Program-made: the position numbers and the translations under genes
The notes under the pieces: generated by a model
The model's input: only the letters and a program-made list of their open reading frames with translations
Databases searched by the model: none
Told to the model about the DNA's origin: nothing
Part shown: positions 17,908 through 26,178 of the stretch, piece by piece
How positions within the stretch are numbered: position 1 is the first letter of the stretch
Layout: every line of letters begins with the position of its first letter
Origin: Pseudomonadales bacterium
GTDB taxonomy: Bacteria > Pseudomonadota > Gammaproteobacteria > Pseudomonadales > Azotimanducaceae
Direction: 5' to 3'
DNA: 64,000 bases
NCBI GenBank assembly: GCA_024234635.1
Contig: JACKNX010000001.1
Span: forward strand, 310,001 to 374,000

Positions 17908-18247
17908 ACGCCACCATGAAGATATAACCAACACAGGACAGCGCGCCGACGACGCCGACGAGTCGCATCGGGTTGGTCGTGGCCCTGAGCGTCACGACGC
18001 CGAAGCCGATATAAGCCAGCAGCGCAACGAGCTTGGCGGCCAGCCAGCCGCTGGTGACCGGCCAGCCCAGGCCGTAGGCCAGCACCACACCGAGCACGAG
18101 CAGCAGCGTGTCATTGACATGCGGCAGGATGCGCACCGGTTTGCTTTTCAGTACCGGCGAACCCATGAACGCCCACGCGGCACGCAGGATGAAACCCACC
18201 ACCGAAAGAATGGCCAGCGCCATATGGATGTTGCGCAGTGCGAGCAT
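17879..18247 (-). CDS. SirB2-family membrane protein
   Basis: Small inner-membrane protein of 122 residues with four predicted hydrophobic helices (about 5-25, 45-63, 70-88, 98-115). The pattern RNIHMALAILSVVGFILRAAW, LPHVNDTLLLVLGVVLA and GYIFMVAFTKNPLP is typical of SirB2 (invasion regulator SirB). The biochemical role of this family is not established. The ATG at 18247 has GGGGGA nine bases upstream and is preferred to the longer GTG-initiated reading. Its 3' end overlaps that of the AraC gene. Confidence 0.85.
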   Translation of the reverse strand: MLALRNIHMALAILSVVGFILRAAWAFMGSPVLKSKPVRILPHVNDTLLLVLGVVLAYGLGWPVTSGWLAAKLVALLAYIGFGVVTLRATTNPMRLVGVVGALSCVGYIFMVAFTKNPLPFA

Positions 18248-18344
18248 GCCTGTCCCCCTTGAGTAGGGCGGCAATTCTGCCACACGCCACCAGGACCGAC
18301 ACGCAGGTTTCGTGCGCCAGCCATGCTGCTGTTAAGGTACCGCC

Positions 18345-19796
18345 ATGACAACACATTCAACACGAACAGGCGGGCTCGACGCCGCCATCAACGACGCGGT
18401 GCAACCTGTCACCGACGCGGTATCCAGTGTGGTGTTCTACGCGATTCCCGTGGCCGGAACGGACATGCCGCTGATCGTGCTGTGGCTGATCGGCGGCGGC
18501 CTGTTCTTCACGCTGTATCTCGGCTTCATCAACCTGCGCGGATTCCGGCATGCGTGCCGGGTGATATCGGGCCGCTACGCGAAGGATGGCGACCCGGGCG
18601 AGATTTCCCAGTTCAGCGCACTGACCACCGCCATCAGCGGCACCGTCGGCATCGGCAACATCGCCGGCGTTGCCGTAGCCATTTCGGTGGGCGGGCCGGG
18701 CGCCACCTTCTGGATGATCGTCGCGGGTCTTCTGGGCATGAGCACCAAGCTGGCGGAATGCACCCTTGGCGTGCGCTATCGTCGCGTCAATGCAGACGGC
18801 CAGGTTGCAGGCGGACCGATGTACTACCTGCGGCACGGCTTCGCCGAACTTGGCCATCCCGGGATTGGTCGCGCGCTCGGCGCGTTTTATGCGGCAGCCA
18901 TGGTGTTCGGCTGCCTGGGCATCGGCAACATGTTCCAGTCCAATCAGGCCGCGGCTATCCTCATCAACATCAGCGGCGGCGAGGCGAGCATGCTGGCTGA
19001 CAAAGCCTGGCTGATCGGCGTCGTGCTCGCGCTGGCGGTCGGCATCATCACCATCGGCGGCATCCGCTCCATCGCGGCAACCACGGTTCGTCTCGTCCCG
19101 TTCATGGCTTTGTTGTACACCGGCCTGGGCCTGCTGGTCATCCTCATGCACGCCGACGCCCTGCCGGCGGCCGCGGCGCGGATCTGGCATGGCGCCTTTT
19201 CGCCCGATGGCATCGCCGGAGGCATCGTCGGCGTGCTCATCACCGGCTTCCGGCGCGCGGTGTTTTCCAACGAGGCGGGCCTGGGCTCCGCAGCCATCGC
19301 CCACTCGACGGCACGCACGCCCTACCCGGCCAGCGAAGGCCACGTGGCACTTCTGGAACCTTTCATCGACACCGTGGTGATCTGCACCATTACCGCGCTG
19401 GTCATCGTGCTCACCGGCACCGATCTGACGAGCGCACCCGGCGTCAATGGCATCGAGATGTCGACCCGCGCGTTCACCAGCGTGTTTGCCTGGGCACACG
19501 TACCCCTGGCCATCGCCGCCATTCTTTTTGCGTTCTCCACGATGATCGCGTGGTCGTACTACGGCCTGACCGCGTTCCAGTACCTCGTTGGCAACAGCAG
19601 GCTCGCGGAAGTCGGTTTCAAGCTGTTCTTTCTCGGCTTTGTCATACTGGGCGCCAGCATCGAACTGTCCGCGGTGGTCGACCTGTCCGATGCACTGGTA
19701 TTTGTCGTCGCCATTCCCAATCTGATCGGGCTGTATCTGCTCGCACCGGTCATCAAGGCAGAGGTGAAGCGTTATGTTGCGCTGGATCGTTACTAG
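18345..19796 (+). CDS. Sodium:alanine/glycine symporter (AGCS family)
   Basis: Inner-membrane symporter of 483 residues with about 11 helices that imports small neutral amino acids with Na+. Family signatures visible: FTLYLGFINLRGFRHA, the Na+-site block QFSALTTAISGTVGIGNIAG, GPGATFWMIVAGLLGMSTK, and GFRRAVFSNEAGLGSAAIAH. AAGG precedes the ATG at 18345. The next gene, an exported amidohydrolase, starts 23 bases before this stop, so they are co-transcribed. An extracytoplasmic hydrolase feeding an amino acid importer is a reasonable inference. Confidence 0.92.
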   Translation: MTTHSTRTGGLDAAINDAVQPVTDAVSSVVFYAIPVAGTDMPLIVLWLIGGGLFFTLYLGFINLRGFRHACRVISGRYAKDGDPGEISQFSALTTAISGTVGIGNIAGVAVAISVGGPGATFWMIVAGLLGMSTKLAECTLGVRYRRVNADGQVAGGPMYYLRHGFAELGHPGIGRALGAFYAAAMVFGCLGIGNMFQSNQAAAILINISGGEASMLADKAWLIGVVLALAVGIITIGGIRSIAATTVRLVPFMALLYTGLGLLVILMHADALPAAAARIWHGAFSPDGIAGGIVGVLITGFRRAVFSNEAGLGSAAIAHSTARTPYPASEGHVALLEPFIDTVVICTITALVIVLTGTDLTSAPGVNGIEMSTRAFTSVFAWAHVPLAIAAILFAFSTMIAWSYYGLTAFQYLVGNSRLAEVGFKLFFLGFVILGASIELSAVVDLSDALVFVVAIPNLIGLYLLAPVIKAEVKRYVALDRY

Positions 19797-21465
19797 TCTG
19801 ACGCTGCTGGTCAGCCCTTTCGCCGTTGCGGAACCCGCCGATGCGGTGTTCCTGGGCGATCACATCATCACCATGGAAAAATCCCTGCGGGGGAAAGAGC
19901 CCACGGCCCTGGCGATCCGTGGCGGGAAGATCGTATGGCGGGGGGACCGGCACGACGCCGGTGACCAGATCGGCAGCAACACCCGTGTCGTGGAACTGGG
20001 CGAACGCGCACTTTTGCCCGGATTCATCGATGCGCACGGCCATTTCCTGATGACCGCCGCGGCCACCGGCATGGCCAACGTCTCCGCGCCCCCCGTGGGC
20101 AGCGTTACCGATATTCCGGCGCTGCAGCGCACCCTGTCCGCCTGGATCGCACAACGTGGCATTCCAGACGGTCAATGGGTGGTCGGCTTCGGCTACGACG
20201 ATTCGCTGCTCGTCGAGCGTCGCCATCCGACGCGGGTGGATCTGGATGCCGTTTCCACCCGCCATCCCATCCTGCTCGCCCATGTATCCGGCCACCTGAT
20301 GGCGGTGAACAGCGCCGCACTGACCGCCATTGGCATTTCCGCGGACACGCCGGATCCCGCCGGCGGCATCATCCGCCGACAGGCGGGAACGATGGAGCCC
20401 GATGGGGTCATGGAAGAAACGGCGACGATGCCATTCCGGGCCCGGTTCGCGCCCGCCATGAACGCGGAAGTCATTCGCGCCGGACTCCTGAGCTACGCTG
20501 CTTTCGGCATCACCACCATCCAGGATGGCGCCAGCGATCCAGGCAGCGTGGGCCTGCTCACGAAGATGGCTGACGATGGCGTGCTGACCCAGGACATCGT
20601 GGCGTATCCCGTGCTGGTACCACAGGCGCTTGGCAACGAACCCTTCTTTTCACCCGGCGACTATCAGCGCAACTTCCGCGTCGGTGGCATCAAGCTCATC
20701 CTGGACGGTTCCCCCCAGGGCAAGACCGCCTACCTCTCCAGCGCCTACGTGCACCCGCCACACGGTCAGGATGCCGGGTACAAAGGCTATCCGACCTATC
20801 CGCAGGCGCAGGTCGACGACCTCGTGAGCTACGCCATTTCGCGTCACATTCCACTGATTGCACATACCAACGGTGACGCCGCGGCGGACATGTTGCTGGA
20901 TGCGGTGGACAAGGCGCTGGCGCAACGCGTACCACGCCCGGACCACCGCACGGTAATGATTCACGCGCAGACGGTGCGGGAGGATCAGCTCGATCGCATG
21001 CAGACCCTCGGGGTGATTCCCTCGTTTTTTTCCGCGCATACCTTCTACTGGGGTGACTGGCATCGCGACTCCGTGCTGGGCCCCGCACGCGCGGCACGCA
21101 TATCACCCACGCGCACCACGCTGGAGCGCGGCATGCATTTCACCGTTCACAACGACGCACCCATCGTGCCCGCGGACATGGTCCGTTTGCTCTGGGCTAC
21201 CACCAACCGCCTCACGCGTACGGATCAGGTACTGGGCGCTGATCAACGCATCGATACCTGGGAGGCTCTGAATGCCATGACGGGCGATGCCGCCTGGCAG
21301 TATTTCGAGGAAACGGGAAAAGGCACGCTCACGCCAGGCAAACAGGCGGATCTCGTGGTGCTGAACACCAATCCCCTGGCGCTGCCCCGGGAACGCCTGC
21401 TGGAGCTTCGCGTGGAAGCCACCTGGGCGCACGGCAGGGAAATCTACCGCCGGCAAACACCCTGA
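19774..21465 (+). CDS. Exported YtcJ-like amidohydrolase
   Basis: 563-residue metal-dependent hydrolase of the amidohydrolase_3 (YtcJ-like) group. The signal peptide (about 1-20, WIVTSLTLLVSPFAVA) suggests periplasmic action. Metal ligands are recognisable in LLPGFIDAHGHF, the later IPLIAHTNGDAAADM, and HNDAPIVPADMVRLLW near the C-terminus. C-terminal TLTPGKQADLVVLNTNPL is the usual small beta-domain closing motif. GAGGTGAAGC precedes the ATG at 19774. Substrate unknown; family members act on N-acyl or cyclic amides. Overlaps the symporter gene end. Confidence 0.87.
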   Translation: MLRWIVTSLTLLVSPFAVAEPADAVFLGDHIITMEKSLRGKEPTALAIRGGKIVWRGDRHDAGDQIGSNTRVVELGERALLPGFIDAHGHFLMTAAATGMANVSAPPVGSVTDIPALQRTLSAWIAQRGIPDGQWVVGFGYDDSLLVERRHPTRVDLDAVSTRHPILLAHVSGHLMAVNSAALTAIGISADTPDPAGGIIRRQAGTMEPDGVMEETATMPFRARFAPAMNAEVIRAGLLSYAAFGITTIQDGASDPGSVGLLTKMADDGVLTQDIVAYPVLVPQALGNEPFFSPGDYQRNFRVGGIKLILDGSPQGKTAYLSSAYVHPPHGQDAGYKGYPTYPQAQVDDLVSYAISRHIPLIAHTNGDAAADMLLDAVDKALAQRVPRPDHRTVMIHAQTVREDQLDRMQTLGVIPSFFSAHTFYWGDWHRDSVLGPARAARISPTRTTLERGMHFTVHNDAPIVPADMVRLLWATTNRLTRTDQVLGADQRIDTWEALNAMTGDAAWQYFEETGKGTLTPGKQADLVVLNTNPLALPRERLLELRVEATWAHGREIYRRQTP

Positions 21466-21511
21466 ATGCCGGACGTCCTGCACCGAAGCGCAGACGGCGC
21501 GTTTCGCCGCG

Positions 21512-21541
21512 CCGACACGGTGGACGCACGACCACTATACT
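21512..21541 (+). promoter_or_regulatory. Possible sigma-70-type promoter
   Basis: TATACT at 21536-21541 with CCGACA at 21512-21517 (18-base spacing) lies 41 bases ahead of the alpha/beta hydrolase start, in a 117-base gap. The -10 is good, the -35 matches only in GACA. Weak support. Confidence 0.3.
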
Positions 21542-21582
21542 TTTCCTGACAACATCAATCGCACCAACCAAGTAACGAGACC

Positions 21583-22461
21583 ATGCAGGGACCAACTTCA
21601 CACGTCTATTTCTCTCAGCGCCTGCGACTGCACTATGTGGACTGGGGCAACGAGAGCGCGCCCCCCATGCTGCTCATCCATGGCGGCCGCGACCACTGCC
21701 GCAACTGGGACTGGGTGGCCGAGGCCTTCCGCGACCGCTACCACATCGTGGCCCCTGACCTGCGCGGTCATGGCGACTCGCAATGGATGATGGGCGGCAG
21801 CTACGGGATCGTCGACTACGTGTACGACATCGGCCAGCTCATCCACCAGAAGTTCACGGAGCCGGTGACCGTCATCGGCCATTCACTTGGCGGCTCCATC
21901 GCCCTGGCCTACACGGGCCTCTACCCGGAAAACGTGCGCAAACTTGTGGCAATCGAAGGCATGGGACCGCCACCACAGATCATCGAGGAACGGATCAACC
22001 AGCCCCTGGAAAAGCGCCTGAAGGACTGGATAGGCGATCTGCGCAAGATCGCGGGACGCATCCCCCGCCGCTATGCGACGCTGGAGGAAGCGCTGGAGCG
22101 CATGCGCAGTGAAAACCCGCATCTTTCCGAGGAACAGGCGCGCCACCTGACCATCCATGGCAGCAACCAGAACGAAGACGGCACCTACAGCTGGAAGTTC
22201 GACAACTATGTGCGTTCGTTCGCGCCCATCCAGCTGCCGTTCGAGGAGACGCACAAGTTATGGGGCCGCATCACCTGCCCGACGCTGTTGTTCCGCGGCA
22301 CCGAATCCTGGGCCTCGGATCCGGTGAAAGACGGCCGCGCCGCGTACTTCACCAGCACGAAGGTACAACTGGCCAACATCGAGAAGGCGGGGCACTGGGT
22401 GCATCACGATCAGCTCGACGAGTTCGTACGCATCACCCGGGACTTCCTGGGCGATGAGTGA
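21583..22461 (+). CDS. Alpha/beta-fold hydrolase
   Basis: Cytoplasmic hydrolase of 292 residues. Oxyanion region LLIHGGRDHCRNWDWV, strand-4 motif VAPDLRGHGDS, nucleophile elbow GHSLGGS with Ser101, and a C-terminal catalytic His in EKAGHWVHHDQLDEF. The HGGRDHCRNWD start is like haloalkane-dehalogenase or epoxide-hydrolase type enzymes, but no halide-binding Trp next to the nucleophile is present and the nucleophile is Ser, so an esterase or C-C hydrolase is more likely. Overlaps the next gene by 8 bases. Confidence 0.85.
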   Translation: MQGPTSHVYFSQRLRLHYVDWGNESAPPMLLIHGGRDHCRNWDWVAEAFRDRYHIVAPDLRGHGDSQWMMGGSYGIVDYVYDIGQLIHQKFTEPVTVIGHSLGGSIALAYTGLYPENVRKLVAIEGMGPPPQIIEERINQPLEKRLKDWIGDLRKIAGRIPRRYATLEEALERMRSENPHLSEEQARHLTIHGSNQNEDGTYSWKFDNYVRSFAPIQLPFEETHKLWGRITCPTLLFRGTESWASDPVKDGRAAYFTSTKVQLANIEKAGHWVHHDQLDEFVRITRDFLGDE

Positions 22462-23554
22462 ACGCGCCCGCCGGCTGCACGCCGCGGCAAAACCCGGGGT
22501 TTTTCACGTCACCGGCGGGGGCAGCCTGTTCCTGAGCGAATTGCTCAGCACGCCCGGCGCCTCGCGCACCGTGCTGGACGTGCGGGTGCCGTATGCCGCC
22601 ACCGCCATGCACCAGCTGCTTGGCAGACTCAGTGATGGCGCCTGTTCCGTGAGCACGGCGCGGGCGCTGGCCATGAGCGCCTATCTGCACGCCCGCACGC
22701 TGACGGACAACGCGGTATTCGGGTTCGGCTGCACCGCCAGCCTGGCCACCGACAGGGAAAAGAAGGGCAGACACCGCGCACACCTTGCCCTGCAGACGCT
22801 GACCACCACCTGCACCCTTTCTCTGGCGTTCTCCGCTGACCGCAGCACGGAGGAGCAACTGCTGGCGGACCAGATGTGGACCCTTTGCGACTTCCTGATC
22901 GATGGCACGCTTGCCGGCAACGTGCAGGCGGTACACGCCGACCTGGAACGCACGGATATCGTGTTCGGTCACGCCAGGGCGCAGCGCCTGGGCGATCATC
23001 CGGGCACGCTGCTGATGCCAGGCGCGTTCAATCCGCCGCATACCGCGCATCTGCGCATGCTGGAACTCGCCGAGCAGCTCACCGGGCTGCCAGCGGCACT
23101 GGAGCTTTCCATCGCCAACGTCGACAAACCACCCCTGGACTACGCCACCATCGAGGAACGCCTGACAGGTATCGGGCGCAAGACCGGTCGCGCTGTATGG
23201 CTGACACGCCTCCCCACGTTCGTTGACAAGGCGACGGTATTCCCCGGAACAACCTTCATCGTGGGCGTGGATACAATTACCCGCATTGCGGAAGCGAAGT
23301 ACTACGAGAACGAACACACCCGTGACCTGGCGCTGACTTTTCTCGCCGAGCAGGGTTGCCGGTTCCTGGTATTCGGCAGACTCATCGGCGACAGGTTCCG
23401 CTCACTGGACGACGTCACCCTGCCGGCAGCATTGCGGAACCTGTGCGACAGCGTCAGGGAGTCGACATTCCGGGAGGACATCTCGTCCACCGCTATTCGC
23501 AACAACACCGGGCCTGCAGACGCCGATAACACGCCATCGCACACAATCGACTGA
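22454..23554 (+). CDS. CinA/PncC-like domain fused to NadD-like nucleotidyltransferase
   Basis: 366-residue two-domain protein. The N-terminal half (about 5-165) resembles the CinA C-terminal / PncC nicotinamide-nucleotide amidase fold: VTGGGSLFLSELLSTPGAS and VPYAATAMHQLLG, then FGFGCTASLAT with a RHRAHLAL helix. The C-terminal half (about 183-350) is a cytidylyltransferase-like domain with the nucleotide-binding motif GAFNPPHTAH (190-199) and the closing SSTAIRN motif (from Ser344), as in NMN/NaMN adenylyltransferases. Together they suggest an NAD salvage enzyme or NAD-housekeeping protein acting on nicotinamide nucleotides; this is inference. Its ATG lies inside the end of the hydrolase gene (8-base overlap). 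Confidence 0.8.
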   Translation: MSERARRLHAAAKPGVFHVTGGGSLFLSELLSTPGASRTVLDVRVPYAATAMHQLLGRLSDGACSVSTARALAMSAYLHARTLTDNAVFGFGCTASLATDREKKGRHRAHLALQTLTTTCTLSLAFSADRSTEEQLLADQMWTLCDFLIDGTLAGNVQAVHADLERTDIVFGHARAQRLGDHPGTLLMPGAFNPPHTAHLRMLELAEQLTGLPAALELSIANVDKPPLDYATIEERLTGIGRKTGRAVWLTRLPTFVDKATVFPGTTFIVGVDTITRIAEAKYYENEHTRDLALTFLAEQGCRFLVFGRLIGDRFRSLDDVTLPAALRNLCDSVRESTFREDISSTAIRNNTGPADADNTPSHTID

Positions 23555-23615
23555 ATCATGCCAGGGACTCCGGAGCAGCTGCCGTCCGGGGCAATGGGCT
23601 GCAGCCAGGCGCGGT

Positions 23616-25157
23616 TCAGCGGCCGCCAGTCTCGCTGCCGGTGGTTGCCTGACGGGGGGCATCGGCGGCCCTGATGAGCGGGGTGAGCCCCTCCCCACCC
23701 TCCTCCGGGGCCAGGCCAAGGCGCGTCAGATTCATGGTGGCGGCGTCGTATTCCGCACGCGCCAGCTGGTACGCCAGATCCGCCTGAAGGTGTCGGATGC
23801 GTGCGTTCGTCGCGGTTTCCTCACGCACGTTGACCAGAAAGAAATCACTGGCCCCACGCTCGAACCGTCGTTCCTCCGCCTGCATCAGGGCACGTGCCTG
23901 TTCCACCTCGCGGGCAGCCAGTTCGGCCAGGTCACGCGACGCACGCAATTCCAGCAGGAGGTTCGCCACTTCCATCTCCAGCTCGTCCTGGACGAGCCGT
24001 TCCTGCTGCGCCAGCCGTTCCAGATCCGCCCGCGAGCGGTCCAGCGCACCCCGGGCCTGCCGTCGTTGCAATGGTACGGTGAAGGTGATGCCTGCGCCGG
24101 TCTCCGTGCGGTTCCGTGAGGCGCCGCCCTGCCCGATGGCGCCAAACGGTTCGCCTGCTTCCATGCGCAGATCCAGACGCGGTGACAGGGCATTGCGGTC
24201 GAGCGACACCTTCAACTGTGCCCGCTCGATCGCATTACGCAGACGGCGCAACTCCGGACGCCGGGCAATCACCATTGCGTCGACACCGGGCAACGCCATC
24301 ACCTCGTCGATGGCCGGGAGCGTCGGCAATACCGGCAGACGGGTGGCGGCGGGTACGACGGGAGTACCGTCCTGGCGGCGCAGGAACATCGACAGCCGGT
24401 TGGCCGCTTTCGCAAAATCCCGCTCCGCGGCCGCCAGCAGCGCCTGGCGACGGGTAATGTTCTGCTGGTTCTCAATGAGCTGGATGCGCGCACGCGCACC
24501 GCTTTGCACCTGTCGCTCGAGTCCCTCGGTGCGATCTTCCGCCAGGCGCAACAACTCCGCATACACCTGCCGCTGGTGTCCCGTGGCCACCCAGCCCTGG
24601 TAGGCACCCACGGCCTGACGCTGCACGCCGACACGGGTGAACAGCAGGTCGAGGGCGGCCGCTTCGGCAGCCAGGCTGGCATCACGGACGCCAAATCGCC
24701 GTGGGTCGATCGTGCGATCACGCAGCAGCGAGAACAGCACGCCAACCTTCAGGCGGCCGCCTGTATTGGTGTAGAACGCGTCTTCGTAGAGCGGAAAATC
24801 CCCGCCGGAAAGGGCATAGGAGCCGTAGAGCGTGCCGCCAAACGCGCCGAGGGGTTGCTTCGCCGTGGCCTCGAGCGCACGGCCATCGTAGTACCCCGAC
24901 GTGCGCGCACGACTCTCCACGCCAAACACCAGATCGAACGCGCCTTCAGCGGCCCGGATACCGCCCTCGGCCGCACGCACCTTCGCCTGGGCCTCCAGTA
25001 CCCCCGGATAGTGACGCGCCGAGGACGCCAGCACTTCCGGTAAACCAAGGAAATCCCCCGTTCCGTCTTCCATGGCGGCACGCGCACCCACGGGCATCAG
25101 GCAGCCTCCCCCTGACAGAAGAGCACACAGCAGAAACCGGCAGGAGGCGCTGATCAT
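23616..25157 (-). CDS. TolC-family outer-membrane channel
   Basis: Outer-membrane efflux protein of 513 residues. A signal peptide (about 1-28, ending PVGARA) is followed by two OEP-type repeats of long helices and short barrel strands; TLYGSYALSGGDFPLYEDAF and ALRVQ-type coiled helices with many Glu/Arg/Ala residues are visible. It should form the exit duct for the HlyD and ABC proteins encoded just upstream. The ATG at 25157 lies four bases after the HlyD stop. A longer frame to 25346 would overlap hlyD and is rejected. Confidence 0.86.
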   Translation of the reverse strand: MISASCRFLLCALLSGGGCLMPVGARAAMEDGTGDFLGLPEVLASSARHYPGVLEAQAKVRAAEGGIRAAEGAFDLVFGVESRARTSGYYDGRALEATAKQPLGAFGGTLYGSYALSGGDFPLYEDAFYTNTGGRLKVGVLFSLLRDRTIDPRRFGVRDASLAAEAAALDLLFTRVGVQRQAVGAYQGWVATGHQRQVYAELLRLAEDRTEGLERQVQSGARARIQLIENQQNITRRQALLAAAERDFAKAANRLSMFLRRQDGTPVVPAATRLPVLPTLPAIDEVMALPGVDAMVIARRPELRRLRNAIERAQLKVSLDRNALSPRLDLRMEAGEPFGAIGQGGASRNRTETGAGITFTVPLQRRQARGALDRSRADLERLAQQERLVQDELEMEVANLLLELRASRDLAELAAREVEQARALMQAEERRFERGASDFFLVNVREETATNARIRHLQADLAYQLARAEYDAATMNLTRLGLAPEEGGEGLTPLIRAADAPRQATTGSETGGR

Positions 25158-25161
25158 GCCG

Positions 25162-26178
25162 TTACCCGCCCGATGCCGGAAACTCCGGCGGGAAGTTGTT
25201 GAGCTGCCGCCACAGCTCATAACCCACGCGCACTTCCTCGAGCATGACCCAGCCACGCACCTTCGCGCCGTAACGCAGGTAGTTCGTGTCCGGCCAGGGC
25301 GAAAACGGATCGTGCGCCTCCCTGACGAGTACGCGGAACCGCCCACTGGCCTGCGCGGACGGGTCGATGCTCACCACCTCACCCGCAAAGGTACCGACCG
25401 CAAGCGATGGCCAGCCGCTGAACTGCACCGCGGGCCACCCTTCGAACTGCAAGCGCACCCGGGCCCCCGTCCGCATCAGCGCCACATCGCGCCCGTCGAT
25501 GAACAGCTCCACCGCCCGGCTGGCGTTGTCGGGAACAAAACTGGCAACCGCGTCGCCAGCACGAATCACCGTCGCACTGTCGCCGGCATTGACCCGCAGG
25601 ATCACGCCGTTGCGCGGCGCACGCACGAACTGCGAGGACTGGCGCGACAGGTTCACGTCGACGCGCGACAGCTCCGCCGCCGCTTCCGCCGCCTTGGCGC
25701 GCAGCTCCTGCACCTTGATGCGCGCCTGTTCCAGTTCCCGGCGGGCGGCAAGCCCTTCTTCGAACAGCTCTTCCGTCCTCTGCTGGTCGATGGCGGCGGT
25801 ACGTTCCGCGGCGCGCGCCGCGGTCAGCTTGGCCAGCACCTGATCCCGTTCCGTGCCCAGGCGCTCGAGCAGATTGGGATCGATGTCGATGATGCGGACG
25901 ATGGGATCGCCGACGTTGACGTGACTGCCATCGCGTACGAACCATTCGGCGATGCGGCCTGATACCAGTGCGTTGATGTCCTGCTGGCGGTCGTTGGGGT
26001 CGAGGGCAATCACCGTGCCGGCGCCCGGCGCGGTCTGCACCCAGGGCGCCAGGACAAGAAACGCCGACAGCAGGACGACCCCGCAGAGGATCAGCAGAGC
26101 GATCGTGCGCATCGGACGCGGGAGCGAGAGTGCGGCAAGGGTGCGGAAATGGTGCTCATGAATCTCGCGGTAGGTCAC
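25162..26178 (-). CDS. HlyD-family periplasmic adaptor
   Basis: Membrane-fusion protein of 338 residues: a membrane anchor at about 24-46 (RTIALLILCGVVLLSAFLVL), a biotinyl-lipoyl-like half (VSGRIAEWFVRDGSHVNVGDPI), a central coiled coil at about 105-190 rich in Glu/Ala/Arg, the second lipoyl half (VRAPRNGVILRVNAGDSATV), and beta-barrel domains. It bridges the ABC subunit and the TolC channel. The GTG start at 26178 overlaps the ABC stop as GTGA and has GGAGGTG upstream. Confidence 0.9.
   Translation of the reverse strand: MTYREIHEHHFRTLAALSLPRPMRTIALLILCGVVLLSAFLVLAPWVQTAPGAGTVIALDPNDRQQDINALVSGRIAEWFVRDGSHVNVGDPIVRIIDIDPNLLERLGTERDQVLAKLTAARAAERTAAIDQQRTEELFEEGLAARRELEQARIKVQELRAKAAEAAAELSRVDVNLSRQSSQFVRAPRNGVILRVNAGDSATVIRAGDAVASFVPDNASRAVELFIDGRDVALMRTGARVRLQFEGWPAVQFSGWPSLAVGTFAGEVVSIDPSAQASGRFRVLVREAHDPFSPWPDTNYLRYGAKVRGWVMLEEVRVGYELWRQLNNFPPEFPASGG

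Noticed and set aside
18357..19499. 380-codon open frame antisense to the AGCS symporter
   Set aside because: Composition is low in hydrophobic residues and mirrors the codon bias of the real gene on the plus strand.
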